Assembly (NCBI GenBank): GCA_012064385.1
Contig: QRDG01000028.1
Coordinates: 1 to 64,000, forward strand
Reading direction: 5' to 3'
Length of the DNA stretch: 64,000 nucleotides
DNA from: Puccinellia tenuiflora
Lineage: Eukaryota > Streptophyta > Magnoliopsida > Poales > Poaceae
Both the position numbers and the translations under genes were made by a program. The notes below the pieces were generated by a model. That model saw nothing but the letters and a program-made list of their open reading frames with translations. It did no database searches and was not told the origin of the DNA. Below, piece after piece: positions 23,188 to 34,936 of the stretch (position 1 is its first letter; every line of letters starts with the position of its first letter).

Positions 23188-23969
23188 TGTTAGCACCCGT
23201 TTTTGACAGGTCACAGGTTCAAGCTCACTCAGGAGGAAATGGCGACTCGGAGAGAACCTGGGGTGGTGACCCGGCAGGAGCCAACCCGGCTTAGCCAGAA
23301 CCCGGCTTAGTCAGAACCCGGCGCAGGCTAGACTTGAGCTTTCTGAAGATTCCAAAAGCCGCACCAGAGAAGCCGGACGCGAGGTTGTTTAATGCTTGCA
23401 AGGCCCAAAACAGAAGTCGGATGGCGATAGAACGAGTTCGAGGTCAACATGGAAGGACAAAAGGCGACTTTCGAAAAGAAGCCAGAGATGGACGTTTGGA
23501 GTCCGGGTCCAGTACGAAGCCGGCCAGGACTTTTACCTAGTTTAGAAATAAAAACCGACTTATATCACGAGTTGTAATCCTTGTAGAAGTACAATGCTTG
23601 TACGGGAAGTCCAGCCGCCTCACTATATATGTAGGAGGTGACGGCCGATTGAAATTAAGCAAACAATCGACAATCAATACAAACCCTACTTTTTACCCTC
23701 AAACCCTTGTTCCTGCTTCCGTTATTCGGCGACTGCGCACGAGTTCATCGAATATCGACAACCGAGTTGAGAGCGGTCAAATCCGGCTTAACTCAGCCAA
23801 TCGTCGCCGGCTTCCTCCGACGGGGTCCCTCCCGAGGGGCTGGGGTGCCAGCTTGTTGTCTTGCGTATCGCGCTACAAGTCGGCCTCCCGCGGGGCGAGT
23901 TGCGGAGTATCTCCCCCGGCACCGCGGGTACACGAGGACATGTTTGTGTGACACGTTTTTAGTGCAACA
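23188..23969 (+). mobile_element. Solo LTR (gypsy, Tat-like) with target-site duplication
   Basis: A 782-base segment TGTTAGCACCC...GTGCAACA is flanked by GTGCA at 23183-23187 and 23970-23974. It is GC-richer than its surroundings and has a TATA box CACTATATATG at about 23620. Single LTRs with intact duplications arise by recombination between the two LTRs of a full element. Confidence 0.88.
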
Positions 23970-26900
23970 GTGCACTTCACAAACCTAAAAATGTGTGTAC
24001 ATGAGGCACACCACCTATTATTGATATTTCAATATTATCTAGTTACTATGTGGTAGGTCATATTCATGAGAAATTCAAATTCTACAATGTCCATTAATTT
24101 CTCTAGTTGGATTTTATTTGCCTCTTGCTTAAATAAAATTGATTTTCACATTATGGGGGAGTAATAAGCTTTGTGCATATTACAAACCTAAAAATGTGAA
24201 CATATGAGGTGTTGCCACTTAGTTTTGATATTGTAAATTATCTTATTCCTATGTGGCATGTTTGCTCGAACAAGTTCCTTTTTTCCTTTTGGATTATCTT
24301 TTGGCTCTTGTTTGTGTGAGTTTGCTTGGTATGTTTTTTTCTCTAATATGCATTTCCATACATTTTTTTGAGAAACCATTTGTTCCATATTATTCTAACC
24401 ATGGCCTTGCCGGGTGCTTTGAATAGTTGGCACTACCAACAAACTTTATTAAAATATGGTGTTTTATTTCTTATCCCTTGCCATATATTTTATCTTGTGA
24501 GGATGACCTTGTATATCTCTACTCATCGGGAAAATATTTCCTTATACTCATTGTCCTTGGACAATTGATATTCACATTTATGGTAGAATATTTTTGTTCA
24601 TCCTCATATTGGCTCTTGCGTTGAATTGCCTTCTTTGCCTCTTGCATGGATCCCAATTTTCAATTGGTAGTGTTTAGTGTTGTAAATAAAATATGGAGAG
24701 TAATGATCCCTTGTGCGTGCATTTTGTATTCAAGTACAAATATCAAAGATAATGCATGAATCTTGGGGGAGCATTCCTTTTTATTTAGAACACCATCCTA
24801 TCTAACAATATTTGATCCTTTCAATTGGCATTTGATTTTTTATCTTTTGCTTTGGTACCATCAATTGGTATCACTTGGAATTTGATATCTCCTCCATAGA
24901 TATTTGTTTCAATTGATACTTATTGTGGGAGTTTTGATACCTTATTTCTTTATTTTACTCTACTTGATTTCGGTCAAGTATTATCCTCTTCTTGGTATCT
25001 ATTCTCCTAGTTGGTATCTTATTTTCAATTGGTGTCTTATCGATCATGTGTTGTTTTGATTCGATTCCTTTTGATAGCACACTTCATGTGTTGATGTGTT
25101 TTGGATTCAATCATATGTTGATTTGATTTGTCCTAAATCATGGTTTGATTTGGATTTTGATATAATTTGGACAACCTTTTTGTGTCACACTTTGGTGTGC
25201 TCTCTTCTTGGGTTACTTGGTGTTTTTGTCCAAATTGTATCTCGTTTGGTTCTTGGTAGACTTTGTATGTATATCCTTTAACATACATATTATATGGAAT
25301 GCTTGTCTTTCTAGTTCCAATATATAGGGGATACTCCACCAAATCCTAAATCGGCTAAGATGTGCATGAAATTCAATTTCATATCTATATGCACATATTT
25401 ATGTGGAGTGTTTCCTATATATTGTAGTTTATCTAACTACTATGGGACCCAATGAGTTTGGGAACCATTTTGTGCTTGAATTTTGTTTTAGGTACAATGG
25501 AGATACATTGGATGCTTGCCTCATTCGTAAGGAAGGCGTTCTCACCGTGTGATTATTAGAGTCAAGCTTTGATGATAAACAAATTCTCATCGTCTTCACC
25601 GTCAATGTATCTCGGTAACAAGTATCTACCTCATGCATACTTTTCTAGTCTCAACCTTGTGTAGGTTGCTTCTTGGCATGAAAGCTTTTATGTGCAATTG
25701 TTGCGGTTTTGGCTTATTTTCTTCACTTGGTATATCTTTATGATATTTGCGTTGAAATTGCAAAAACTTTCTTCAATTGATATCCTTCTTATGATACTTG
25801 TTGCCTATCTCAAAGCATCTACACTATCTCTTGTTCCCTTAGTGATATGTATGATGTCTTTGATGGTTTTGAAGTCCATTTATATACAATGAGATAAATT
25901 TTAGCTATGTGCTATGCTTATAAGCAATAATCTTATTTTTGTATTTATGACTTCTCTTTTTGGATACCTTGTTCTCTTCTTCATCAACCATTTCGTATGT
26001 ACATGTTTCTTTGTGGGTGTATATCTTCAATGATTTGTCTACTTAGAAACCTGTGCATATGAGAGAGGTCACCTTTTAATTGGTATCCTATTTCTTTTGA
26101 GTCACCTTGTTTATTATCTTTGATTCCTTCGTGACTTTGAAAATAAAATTCCTCATGAGTGCTTATCTTATTTCTATTTGCATATTTGCGCACTTAAGTT
26201 TTATTGAAGATCTTTGACTTCATGCTTATCATGGTGAGCATGTTGATTTTTATTGGCTAAATGCTCTCACTAGCTTTTGGCATTTTTAATTGGTTTTAGT
26301 TTCCAATTGGTACCCCTAAGCTTGTGAACATACTCCTTTAAAGTTCTTCTTTTTATCTCGGTTGGGCCTATCTTATGTTGAATCTTTGAAAATTGGTATC
26401 TCCTTATGGCTCAACCATATCTTTGGTGCAAGTGCTATGATTTGCTTTTGCTTTATGCACACTTGCACTTGTTGCATGTTCTAGATGATTTTGGGGGAGT
26501 GAGGATTCCATATTTGTGCACTCCTTAATAGTGCATGAACATTGGGGAGCTTCTCCATTTTTATTTAGAACTCTTGTTTTGGATCTTTTGATTGCCTATC
26601 TCCTTTGTGGAGATGGTTAGAATGATTTCATCTTTTTCAATCTTTGGATCCTCAATATAGTTTGATTTCCTATATCTATTCATCATTGGATATGTGCATT
26701 TGATTTCACTCATATCTTGAGAAATGCACACATTTTTTAGGAACTCATATTATATTGGCCTTCTAAATTTTTCCTCCCATTTCGGCAATCGATGCCAATG
26801 GGGGAGAAGTTTAGAGGGTTTAAGGGAATTTGGTTTTATGCTTTTGTTCGGTTCTTAAGCATTTGCCTTTAATGCTCTTGCATCCGTGCTTGCTTGTCTT

Positions 26901-26971
26901 GCAAGGTTGCTTAATTCATTATATAAACCCTCTTAAAAGGGATTGTCATCAATTACCAAAATGGGGGAGAT
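23970..26971. other. Sirevirus noncoding 3' internal region with repeated PPT-like words
   Basis: AT-rich, with no coding sequence. TGGGGGAG-type words occur at about 24153, 24765, 26492, 26800 and 26962; the last is the functional PPT (AAATGGGGGAGAT) beside the 3' LTR at 26972. AATTGGTATC words are scattered throughout. A segment at 24153-24200 resembles 23163-23187 with 23975-24000, showing internal duplication. Multiple PPT-like motifs are known for Sireviruses. Confidence 0.7.
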
Positions 26972-29085
26972 TGAAAGAGCATGGTTGCCCCCATGTGTGG
27001 TTTTGGTATTTAATGACAATCTCTATGGACTAATGTTTCTATTGAGCTATTCTTGTAGGTTGTTTCATTAGCATGCTTGATCTCCATATGTTGGAATCAA
27101 GGCTAAAGGAAGAATATTATATGTTGATCAAGGCTAAGTGCAAGTTGATCAACACACAAGGATCCTATGTGGCTCATGAAGGATGGCGTCATGGTGATCG
27201 TCATGAAGATAAAGGCTAAGTGATCTTCATCAAGATAAAGGCCAAGTGAAGATATGTTGAAGAGTGCCTCTCCCATATTGGTGTATGGGGGAGCAATTTG
27301 TGAGTCTTCATCGAGCGAAGTGCAATCAAGAAAGGTGGTCCATCTTGAGAAGACAAAGATCATCATCATCTAGCTCAAGTGGATTATGCGCAAGGCAAAG
27401 GTATGATCTTGGTAGGTTTTCTATTTTACCGGTCTCATGATGTTAGTTGAGAGACCGGGTTATAGGATAGATAGCCGTACTATCAAGAGGGGCACTCGAC
27501 CGAGTATCTTGATCGTATCATCGTATAGAGCTCAAACCTTTGCATCATTGGCATCATCTTTATTGGTTATTATTTGGCTCTTATCGTGGTGTGGTCTTGG
27601 TGCTTGTTGTGCTTGTCATGGCAATTCCAAGTTCACAAAAAACGGTTTTCGTATGGGTCTCCTATTGCGTTTTTGGTTTTGGAGGTTTATCGGTTCATCT
27701 TTTATAGAGAGGTTTTACCTTTCCCCATTTGGTTTTATTCTCCTTTTTTGTACTATGATGTTTCTCTGTATATTCTTGTAGAGCTCGTTGATACGATTCA
27801 AACGAGCCCAAGATCATCGAAAACGGAATCCGGATGCGAAAGATATGCCCATTTTCGTTTTGCTATTTCTGCAGTTTTCCACTAGGCCGAAAGTTCCGGT
27901 CCTTAGGCCGGAAATTCCGGTCCCCCTGATATATCCGGCCAAATTTCCGGCCAAAAGTTCCGGACTATGTCCAGAGAGCTTCCCAGGGCGTCCGGGTCGC
28001 TCCGGGGTGTCCGGAAATTCCGGGGTTAACCCCAGAAGTTCCGGCCCGCGCCGGAAAAATTGCACATAACGGTTGGATTTGGTGGGGACCTATTTAAGGG
28101 GTAATCTTCCCCAATGGTTCCCAAGTTTTGGAGCTTCTCTCACTCCTCCATTTTTGACCACCAAAGTTTTGATTCCTCTCAATCATTCCAATGATTCTTG
28201 CTCATATTTAGGGATTCAAGAGAGGAGATCTAGATCTACAACTCCACCAATCAGTTTCTCCTCTTTGTGGAGGGAACCCTTTGGATCTAGATTTTGGGAT
28301 TCATTTGGTGAGTTCTTCTTTGTTCTTCCTCTCTTATTCCCCCAAAAGTATTTGTTGCTTTGTTGAAATTTGAGAGTGAAGAATTTGAGCACTTGAGCTC
28401 TTGCCATTCAATTAGTTGCATCGGTTTGTGCTCTCCACGAGGATTCGTGGAAGTTGAAGTTTGAGAAGCTTGTTACTCTTGGGTGCATGGTGTTCCCAAG
28501 AGCTTATGCCTCTTGGGTGTATTGTGTATCCTAGACGGTTGGTGGTGTCGCGAAGACTTCGAAGTTTCGGGCAAGGTTTTGGAGCCCCCGATTGAGTTGT
28601 GGGTGTGTGCCCAAGATCGTTGTAAAGGCTTCGGATTCCGCCTTGAAGGATTCCGATAGTGGAAGGTGAATCTAACCCTTGGGGTGAGGTTCATCGGAGA
28701 ATAGGGTGAGGCCTTTTGTGGCATCTTGAGTAGGCCTTTTGTGGCGAGCTCACACCCCTCCAACGAGACGTACTCCCTCAACAAGGAGGAACTCAGGCAT
28801 ACATCCTCGTTTCCGCGTCTCTCAGTTATTTCTATACCCGAGCTTTTTACTTATGCAATTTACATTGTGATAGCCTTCGTGCTTGAAGTTTTATATCTTG
28901 CTATCACCTTGTTATTATCTTGCTTAGCATAAGTTGTTGGTGCACATAGGTGAACCTCGTATATTAGGTTTTGTTGGCTTGTTAATTTAAACACCTAGTT
29001 TTATTCCGCAATTATCAAGCCTTAAACCAGAAAAGTTTTAATCGCCTATTCACCCCCTCTCTAGGCGACATCGTTTGTTCTTTCA
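26972..29085 (+). repeat. 3' LTR of the Sirevirus
   Basis: TGAAAGAGCATGG...GTTCTTTCA, 2114 bases. A cluster of TTCCGG/CCGGAA words lies at 27885-28050, just upstream of a TATTTAAGG TATA-like box near 28090. The end region 28760-29085 closely matches the left LTR, but the middle does not. Confidence 0.93.
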
Positions 29086-30057
29086 ATGAACCCGACTGCG
29101 AAAAGTCAGATCCGGTCGAGTATGCACCAAGTATCGGAGGCTCCCGACGATGCTCCGGTACATGGTCGCATCCGTCGGTGGAGCCGTGCTGTTCTTGGAC
29201 AGCTTGAAGCATGGCTCCATGGGCACCTGGCAGGGGTTGGACCCGGCCATCCCTGCCTTCTCCAGCAGCTTCTGGGCATAGGCCGCCTGCGAGATGTCGA
29301 TCCCGCTTGGCCCTTGTCGGACCTCAATGCCGAGGTAGTAGCTCAGCAACCGAGGTCGGACATCTGGAACAGGCTCTGCATCCCTAGCTTGAACTTGTCG
29401 ATGTCGCTGGAGTCGGAGCCCGTGATCACCAAGTCGTCGACGTAGACTCCGACGAGGAGTCGAGTCGGCGTCGCGCCCCGCGCGCACATGCCATGCTCCG
29501 ACTCGCACCTGGTGAAGTCGAGCTTGACGAGGCATGCGTCGAGCTTGGTGTTCCATGCCCTTGGCGCCTGCTTGAGGCTGTAGAGCGCCTTGTCGAGTCG
29601 GAGCACCAGATGCTCCTTCCCCTTTGCAGCGAAGCCGGCTGGCTGCTGCACGTACACCTCTTCCTCCAACTCGCCGTTGAGGAAGGCAGACGTCCATGTG
29701 GTGGACGTCCCAACCCGAGTCTGCGGCTACCGCCAGCAGGAGTCGGATTGACTCGAGTCGGGCCACGGGAGCGAAGACCTCGTTGTAGTCGACCCCGTGC
29801 CTCTGCACATAACCCTTCACCACCATGCGAGCTTTGTGCTTAAGGACCTCGCCATGCGCGTCCTTCTTCACCTTGTAGACCTACTTCAGGCCGATCGCGC
29901 GGTGACCTGGTGGTAAGGTGGTGAGCCGCCAAGTCGAGTTGGACTCGATGGCCTCGAGCTCCTCCTGCATCGCACGCCTCTAGCTGGCGTCCGACTTGGC
30001 CTCATCGAACGAGCCAGGCTCTTTTGAGGTGAGGAAGTGGAGCTCCTTGTCCGGATC
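29086..30057 (-). pseudogene. Fragment of a Ty1/copia reverse transcriptase
   Basis: Minus-strand frames give copia RT: KARMVVKGYVQ, DYNEVFAPVARLESIR, a shift, then EEEVYVQQPAGF, LDKALYSLKQAPRAWN, the active site YVDDLVITG (about 29430-29460), SYYLGIEV and SIVGSLRYLVHTRPDL. A linker rich in Asp/Lys/Ser precedes it (30057-29880). It is cut on the left by the Sirevirus and on the right by the Sabrina-like element; 34027-34045 is probably its continuation. It also carries frameshifts. Neither its LTRs nor its integrase are in the window. Confidence 0.9.
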
Positions 30058-30738
30058 TGATGATCGGTGATGGTAGCGTTGGGTTGTGCCCCAAGCGAAG
30101 GCGTGGATGTAGTAAGTAGCAGTTTTCCCTCGTTAACGAACCGAGGTTTATTGAACCAGTAGGACTTTGAAATCAACAACAAAGTGAATGTTGAAGATCT
30201 CTGTCGCTTAATCTTCAATAGACGTGGACCTGCACACACTCAACCAATTACTTTGCCACAACGGCGGAAAGGTTGTCAATCTTTCCGGTCTCGCAGAAAA
30301 CAAAGTGGTTAATTGTATAGTGAAATAGGTGAAAATATGAAAGTGGACCAGAGGAGTAATGATGATGAAAAGTGATGAATAAAGGTTGCAATCAATGTAA
30401 AAAGATGGACTGGGGCCATGGGTTCACTAGTGGAGTCTCTCAAGTAAATAAAACACTCATATGATGGGTAAACAAATTACAGCTAGGCAATTGACAAGAT
30501 TATAACACAAACTTAATCTGGCTATGACATAGAGAACATGATAATATTTTTGTAGGCATCACGACAATGAACACAGACCGTTGAGTCCAACTGCATCTTT
30601 GTCTAAAAAGTCCACCGTGAGATCGCTATCCAGCCTGTCACCCAACGGTATTAAGTTGCAAGCAACCGACATTTGCATTAAGTAAAGCGCATGAAGTAAG
30701 AAATACTAATATCAAAAGAGATATTAACACCGCTGTTT
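30058..30738 (-). repeat. 3' LTR remnant of the Sabrina-like element
   Basis: It matches 32421-33103. It stops at TTTTACCC, a short word shared with gag at the deletion joint. Confidence 0.9.
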
Positions 30739-32205
30739 TACCCATCCATCTTGTAATTTTCTAGGAATAAAATTTTCTAGCTTAACCTTTTCTTCCCTAG
30801 CCTTGATAAGAGCATCGGTAATATGTTTAGTGAAGGCAATATTTAATTTACTAGCATCCGGTGACTTAGCAAGTTTTTGTAGGAACTTTATGACTTCAGT
30901 AAGATTGCAATTATCAAAATCAATTTCATCGTCTTTAAATAGGCTAGGAGGATCCTCATTAGTAGTTTGGATAGTATAATCTTTAACAGTTTTCCTATTC
31001 ATTTCAGCAATTCTAGCTTCTTCTTCTCTAGCCCACCTAGCATGCAAGCGAGCTAACATCCTCGCATTATTATTAATTTGGATAGAAAGAGAATTCAAAG
31101 ATTCAGTAGGCTTGTCTTGAAGAGGAGTGGTTCTAATTTTTAAAATTTCAACATCATGAGCAAGATTTTCCACTTTAGAGACAAGACTATCAAGTTTTTC
31201 TTCAACGGTTTTGTTGAAAGCTCTTTGTGAAGTGATAAATTCCTTTAAAACATTTTCAAGATCAGAGGACACATTCTTATTAGAATTATAAGAATTACCA
31301 TAGGAATTACCATATGAGTTGCCATTATTGGGAGGATAAGGCTTATAGTTGTTACTACCAAAATTATTTCGATAAGCATTATTGTTGAAGTTATTTCTAT
31401 TGAGAAAATTAACATCAACTTGATCCATTTCTTGGGAAATTAATGAAGCAAGTGGAACATTATTAGGATCAATAGAGGACTGATTGGTAGCAAGCATAGA
31501 CATAATCATATCAACCTTCTCACTCAAAGAGGAAATTTCCTCGACATAATTTACCTTCTTACCACTTGGAGCTCTTTCGGTATGCCATTGTGAATAATTT
31601 GTTATCATCTAATCCAAGAGTTTAGTTGCTGCACCTAATGTGGTGGACATAAAGGTGCCTCCCACGGCCGAGTCCAAGAGGTTCCTTGAAGAAAAATTCA
31701 AACCTGCATAAAAAGTTTGGATAACCATCCACGTAGTTAATCCATGCGTGGGACATTTTTTAACCATAGATTTCATTCTCTACCAAGCTTGAGCAACATG
31801 TTCATTATCAAATTGTCTAAAGTTCATAATATTACTTCTCAATTGTATGATTTTAGCAGGTGGATAATATTTTCCAATAAAAGCATCTTTGCATTTAGTC
31901 TAAGAATTAATGCTATTTCTACGCAAAGACAATAACCATTCTTTTGCTCTCCCTCTCAAAGAGAAAGGGAAAAGCTTCAGTTTTATGATGTCACTATCTA
32001 CCTCTTTATACTTTTTCATATCACATAACTCAACAAAGTTATTTAAATGAGAGGCGGCATCAACAGTATTAGCACCAGAAAATTGCTCTTTCATTACAAG
32101 ATTTAGCAAGGCATGCTTAATTTCATAAGATTTCGCTTTTGTAGCGGGTGGAGCAATTGGAGAGCATATGAAATCATTGTTATTAGTGCTAGTAAAGTCA
32201 CACAA
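30739..32205 (-). pseudogene. gag of the Sabrina-like element
   Basis: One minus frame with several TAG stops. It includes KHALLNLVMKEQFSG, HLNNFVELCDM, FPFSLRGRAKEWLLSL (capsid region), CKDAFIGKYYPPAK and ITNYSQWHTERAP. These are followed by an Asn/Tyr/Gly-rich stretch and a helical region ending KLQDGW. Stops occur at 31900-31902 (probably Trp to TAG), near 31780 and near 31610. No knuckle or protease is reached before the deletion. It is Athila Gag by its overall pattern. Confidence 0.85.
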
Positions 32206-32384
32206 CTTGGTGTTTTAGTGGAAGACATAATGATAAGATAAAATAACAAGACAGGAATAAAGACTACACTAATTTTCTGATTTTTAAAATTTTGCGACAA
32301 GAAAAATAAACTAAACGAAAAATAAAGCAAGCAAGACAAAAAAAAAGTAAAGTGATTGAGAGTATGAGACTCCCCTTGCTGTAG

Positions 32385-32420
32385 CTCCAAAGTCCTCGGC
32401 AACGGTGCCAGAAAACTGCT
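32385..32420 (-). other. Primer binding site region of the Sabrina-like element
   Basis: Minus strand: TGGCACCGTTGCCGAGGAC, about 11 bases inside the 5' LTR end, resembling the tRNA-Asp complement used by Athila elements. Confidence 0.75.
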
Positions 32421-34026
32421 TGATGATCGGTGATGGTAGCGTTGGGTTGTGCCCCAAGCGAAGGCATGGATGTAGTAAGTAGCGGTTTTCCCTCGTTAAC
32501 GAACCGAGGTTTATCGAACCAGTTGGACTTTGAAATCAACAACAAAGTGAATGTTGAAGATCTCTGGCGCTTAATCTTCAACAGACGTGGACCTGCACAC
32601 ACTCAACCAATTACTTTGCCCCCAACGGCGGAAAGGTAGTCAATCTTTCCGGTCTCGCAGAAAACAAAGCGGTTAATTTTATAGTGAAATAGATGAAAAT
32701 ATGAAAGTGGACTAGAGGAGTAATGATGATGAAAAGTGATGAATAAAGGTTGCAATCAATGTAAAAAGATGGACCGGGGGCCATGGGTTCACTAGTGGAG
32801 TCTCTCAAGTAAATAAAACACTCATATGATGGCTAAACAAATTACAGCTAGGCAATTGACAAGATTATAACATAAACATAATCTAGCTATGACATAGAGA
32901 ACATGATAATATTTATGTAGGCATCACGACAATGAACAAAGATAGTTGAGTCCAACTACATCTTTGTCTAAAAAGTCCACCGTGGGATCGCTATCCAGCC
33001 TGTCACCCAATGGTATTAAGTTGCAAGCAACATACATTTGCATTAAGTAAACCGTATGAAGTAAGCAATACTAATATCAAAAGAGACATTAACACCGATG
33101 TTTTACCCTTAGTAGCAACAGCACACCCTCGTCCTAGCTTAGATGTTTCTGTCACTCGTGCCCAGGAACAAAAGGGGGCATGAACCCACTATCTAGCATA
33201 AATACTCCCTCTTGGAGATACACACAATCACTTGGCGAAAGTAACTACGCACATCGGAGAGGATGCAAGAACATAAATCAACATATAAGAATCATGCACA
33301 ATCTGATCATAACTTCATAATCCATCAGATCCCAGCAAACACATCACATAGCATTACAATAATCGATCTTGATCATGTTAGGCAGCTCACAAGATCATAA
33401 TACATGAAGCACAAGGGAGAGAGCCTACCATCTAGCTACTGCCATGGACCCGTAGTCCAAGGTGGGACTACTCACAAATCATCCCGGAGGAAGGCATGGT
33501 GATGAAGAGCCCTCCGGGATCGATCTCCCCTCCGGCAGGGTGCCGGGATCAGCTTCAGAATCACCCCCGAACTAGGGTTTATGGTGGCGGCGCCACGGGG
33601 TGACTTCTCTAGAAAATAATGGCCGCCTCGACGTTTTGGGGATTAATCTGATTTTATAGGCGTCGGAGGAGGCCAAGGGGACCCACCAGGAGCAGGGGCG
33701 GGTCCCACCCGCCGCCCTAGGTCAGGCCGCAGCTGGGTGTCGTCTCTGCCCTATGGGTGGCCCCCAGGACTGCCCTATGGACTGAAACTCCGTCTTAGCG
33801 AATAAAAAATCCTCGTAAATTTTTAGCGCATTCCGAGAATCTTTCCTGTGGTAAGTTTCTAAAACGAAAAGACAGAAAAAACAGGAAACTGGCACTAGGC
33901 ATCTTGTCAATAAGTTAATCCGACAAAATGCATAAAAATGATGTAATAAGATAGTAGAAACATGTGACAACATCACAAAGCTAGCATGATTCAATAAAAA
34001 ATTATAGATACGTTTGACACGTATCA
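32421..34026 (-). repeat. 5' LTR of the Sabrina-like element
   Basis: 1606 bases, complete, beginning TGATACGTG (minus) and ending GATCATCA. A GC-rich stretch lies at about 33430-33740. Confidence 0.9.
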
Positions 34027-34045
34027 GGCTCCTGAGCCGGACCTG
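34027..34045. other. Short leftover between the Sabrina-like element and Tat2
   Basis: Nineteen bases, GGCTCCTGAGCCGGACCTG, probably the continuation of the Copia fragment. Nothing else fits. Confidence 0.5.
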
Positions 34046-34936
34046 TGTCGGGGGGCAACCCCCGAATAGGGGCAAGATGCCGATATAAGTGTTGACTCGG
34101 AATTGACCGGAGCACAGAAACCGACATAACAGTACCGGCTTACTCGGAGCTGACCGAGTCATGGTCAAACCGACATATGGTTATGTCGGATCATGTACGT
34201 TATATGTCGGATTGTACTTTGTTCTTCTTTTGTGCAGGGCAGGCGAAACCGAGTTACTTGGAATTCGGCATGCCTGTGCCGAATAAAGAAGCTTACTCGG
34301 GCTATGGTCAAGGCGCAGGTCTTGTCCCTACAATCACGGGTCAGGACGCAGAGCCACTTGCACGATGGGACGAGGCCACTTGACCAGGGTGACTGACCTC
34401 CATGCCGCTGACCGAAGCGGTACCAGGGAGCAGTGTCTCGGAGGAGACAGATGGGACGTGCCACGGCGCGGTGACGGAAGCGGTCAGAGGACCGGGCGTG
34501 GCTACAGTCCGGATTACGCCAGCACTGATGTCAGCCCTAACTTGTGCCCTGGGCTTCCCTTTATAAGGAGCACCAGGGGCTCCTCTTACACGACGCCCGC
34601 ATGCACGCTCAAACACTTGCTCGTTTCCTTAGTAACTAGAAAGAGAGCCAGAGAGCAGCGCCGAGACTCGGTAGGAGCTTGGAACTTGCTGTTCGTTGCA
34701 TATAGCTCAAGGAGCAGCTTGTAATACCGTGGTAATCCAGTTATATCGATCATATAGGCAGGAGTAGGGGTGTTATCTCCTCACGAGAGCCCCGAACCTG
34801 GGTAAAACCGTGTGTGTGTTTGAGTTGTGTTCTTCGTGTGCGTGTTCGTGTGCGCAAACCCTCCCCGGGTGCCTCCAGCGTCCATCGGCCCCACAAATCA
34901 AGCCATTTATGGCATCTGCCGTGACACCACCACGAC
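34046..34936 (+). repeat. 5' LTR of Tat2
   Basis: It begins TGTCGGGGGGCAACCC and ends CACCACGACA. A CCTTTATAAGG TATA box is at about 34556-34566. The gag ATG (34909) is inside the LTR, 28 bases before its end. Confidence 0.93.

Larger units (their letters stand above)
12457..29085 (+). mobile_element. Sirevirus-type Ty1/copia element (Maximus-like), gag only, nested
   Basis: The LTRs are 12457-14368 plus 19873-20033 (left, start missing) and 26972-29085 (right, complete, 2114 bases, TGAAAGAG...CTTTCA). The PBS TGGTATCAGAGC matches initiator tRNA-Met, as in copia elements. The internal region has gag with a long coiled coil and two CCHC knuckles, then about 4 kb of noncoding sequence with repeated TGGGGGAG words. 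I find no protease, integrase, RT or RNase H, so this is non-autonomous. Internal length is about 6.1 kb after removing the solo LTR. The family name is from memory of Triticeae elements and is tentative. Confidence 0.85.
30058..34026 (-). mobile_element. Sabrina-like Athila (Ty3/gypsy) element with internal deletion
   Basis: The 5' LTR (minus) is 32421-34026, TGATACGTGTC...GATCATCA. The PBS TGGCACCGTTGCCGAGGAC follows on the minus strand. gag then runs to about 30743, where it joins directly to the last 680 bases of the 3' LTR (30058-30738). The rest of gag, all of pol, the PPT and 918 bases of the 3' LTR are missing. Flanks GGATC (30053-30057) and GGCTC (34027-34031) could be a target-site duplication with one change. 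The LTR start resembles the Triticeae family Sabrina, from memory. Confidence 0.88.
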
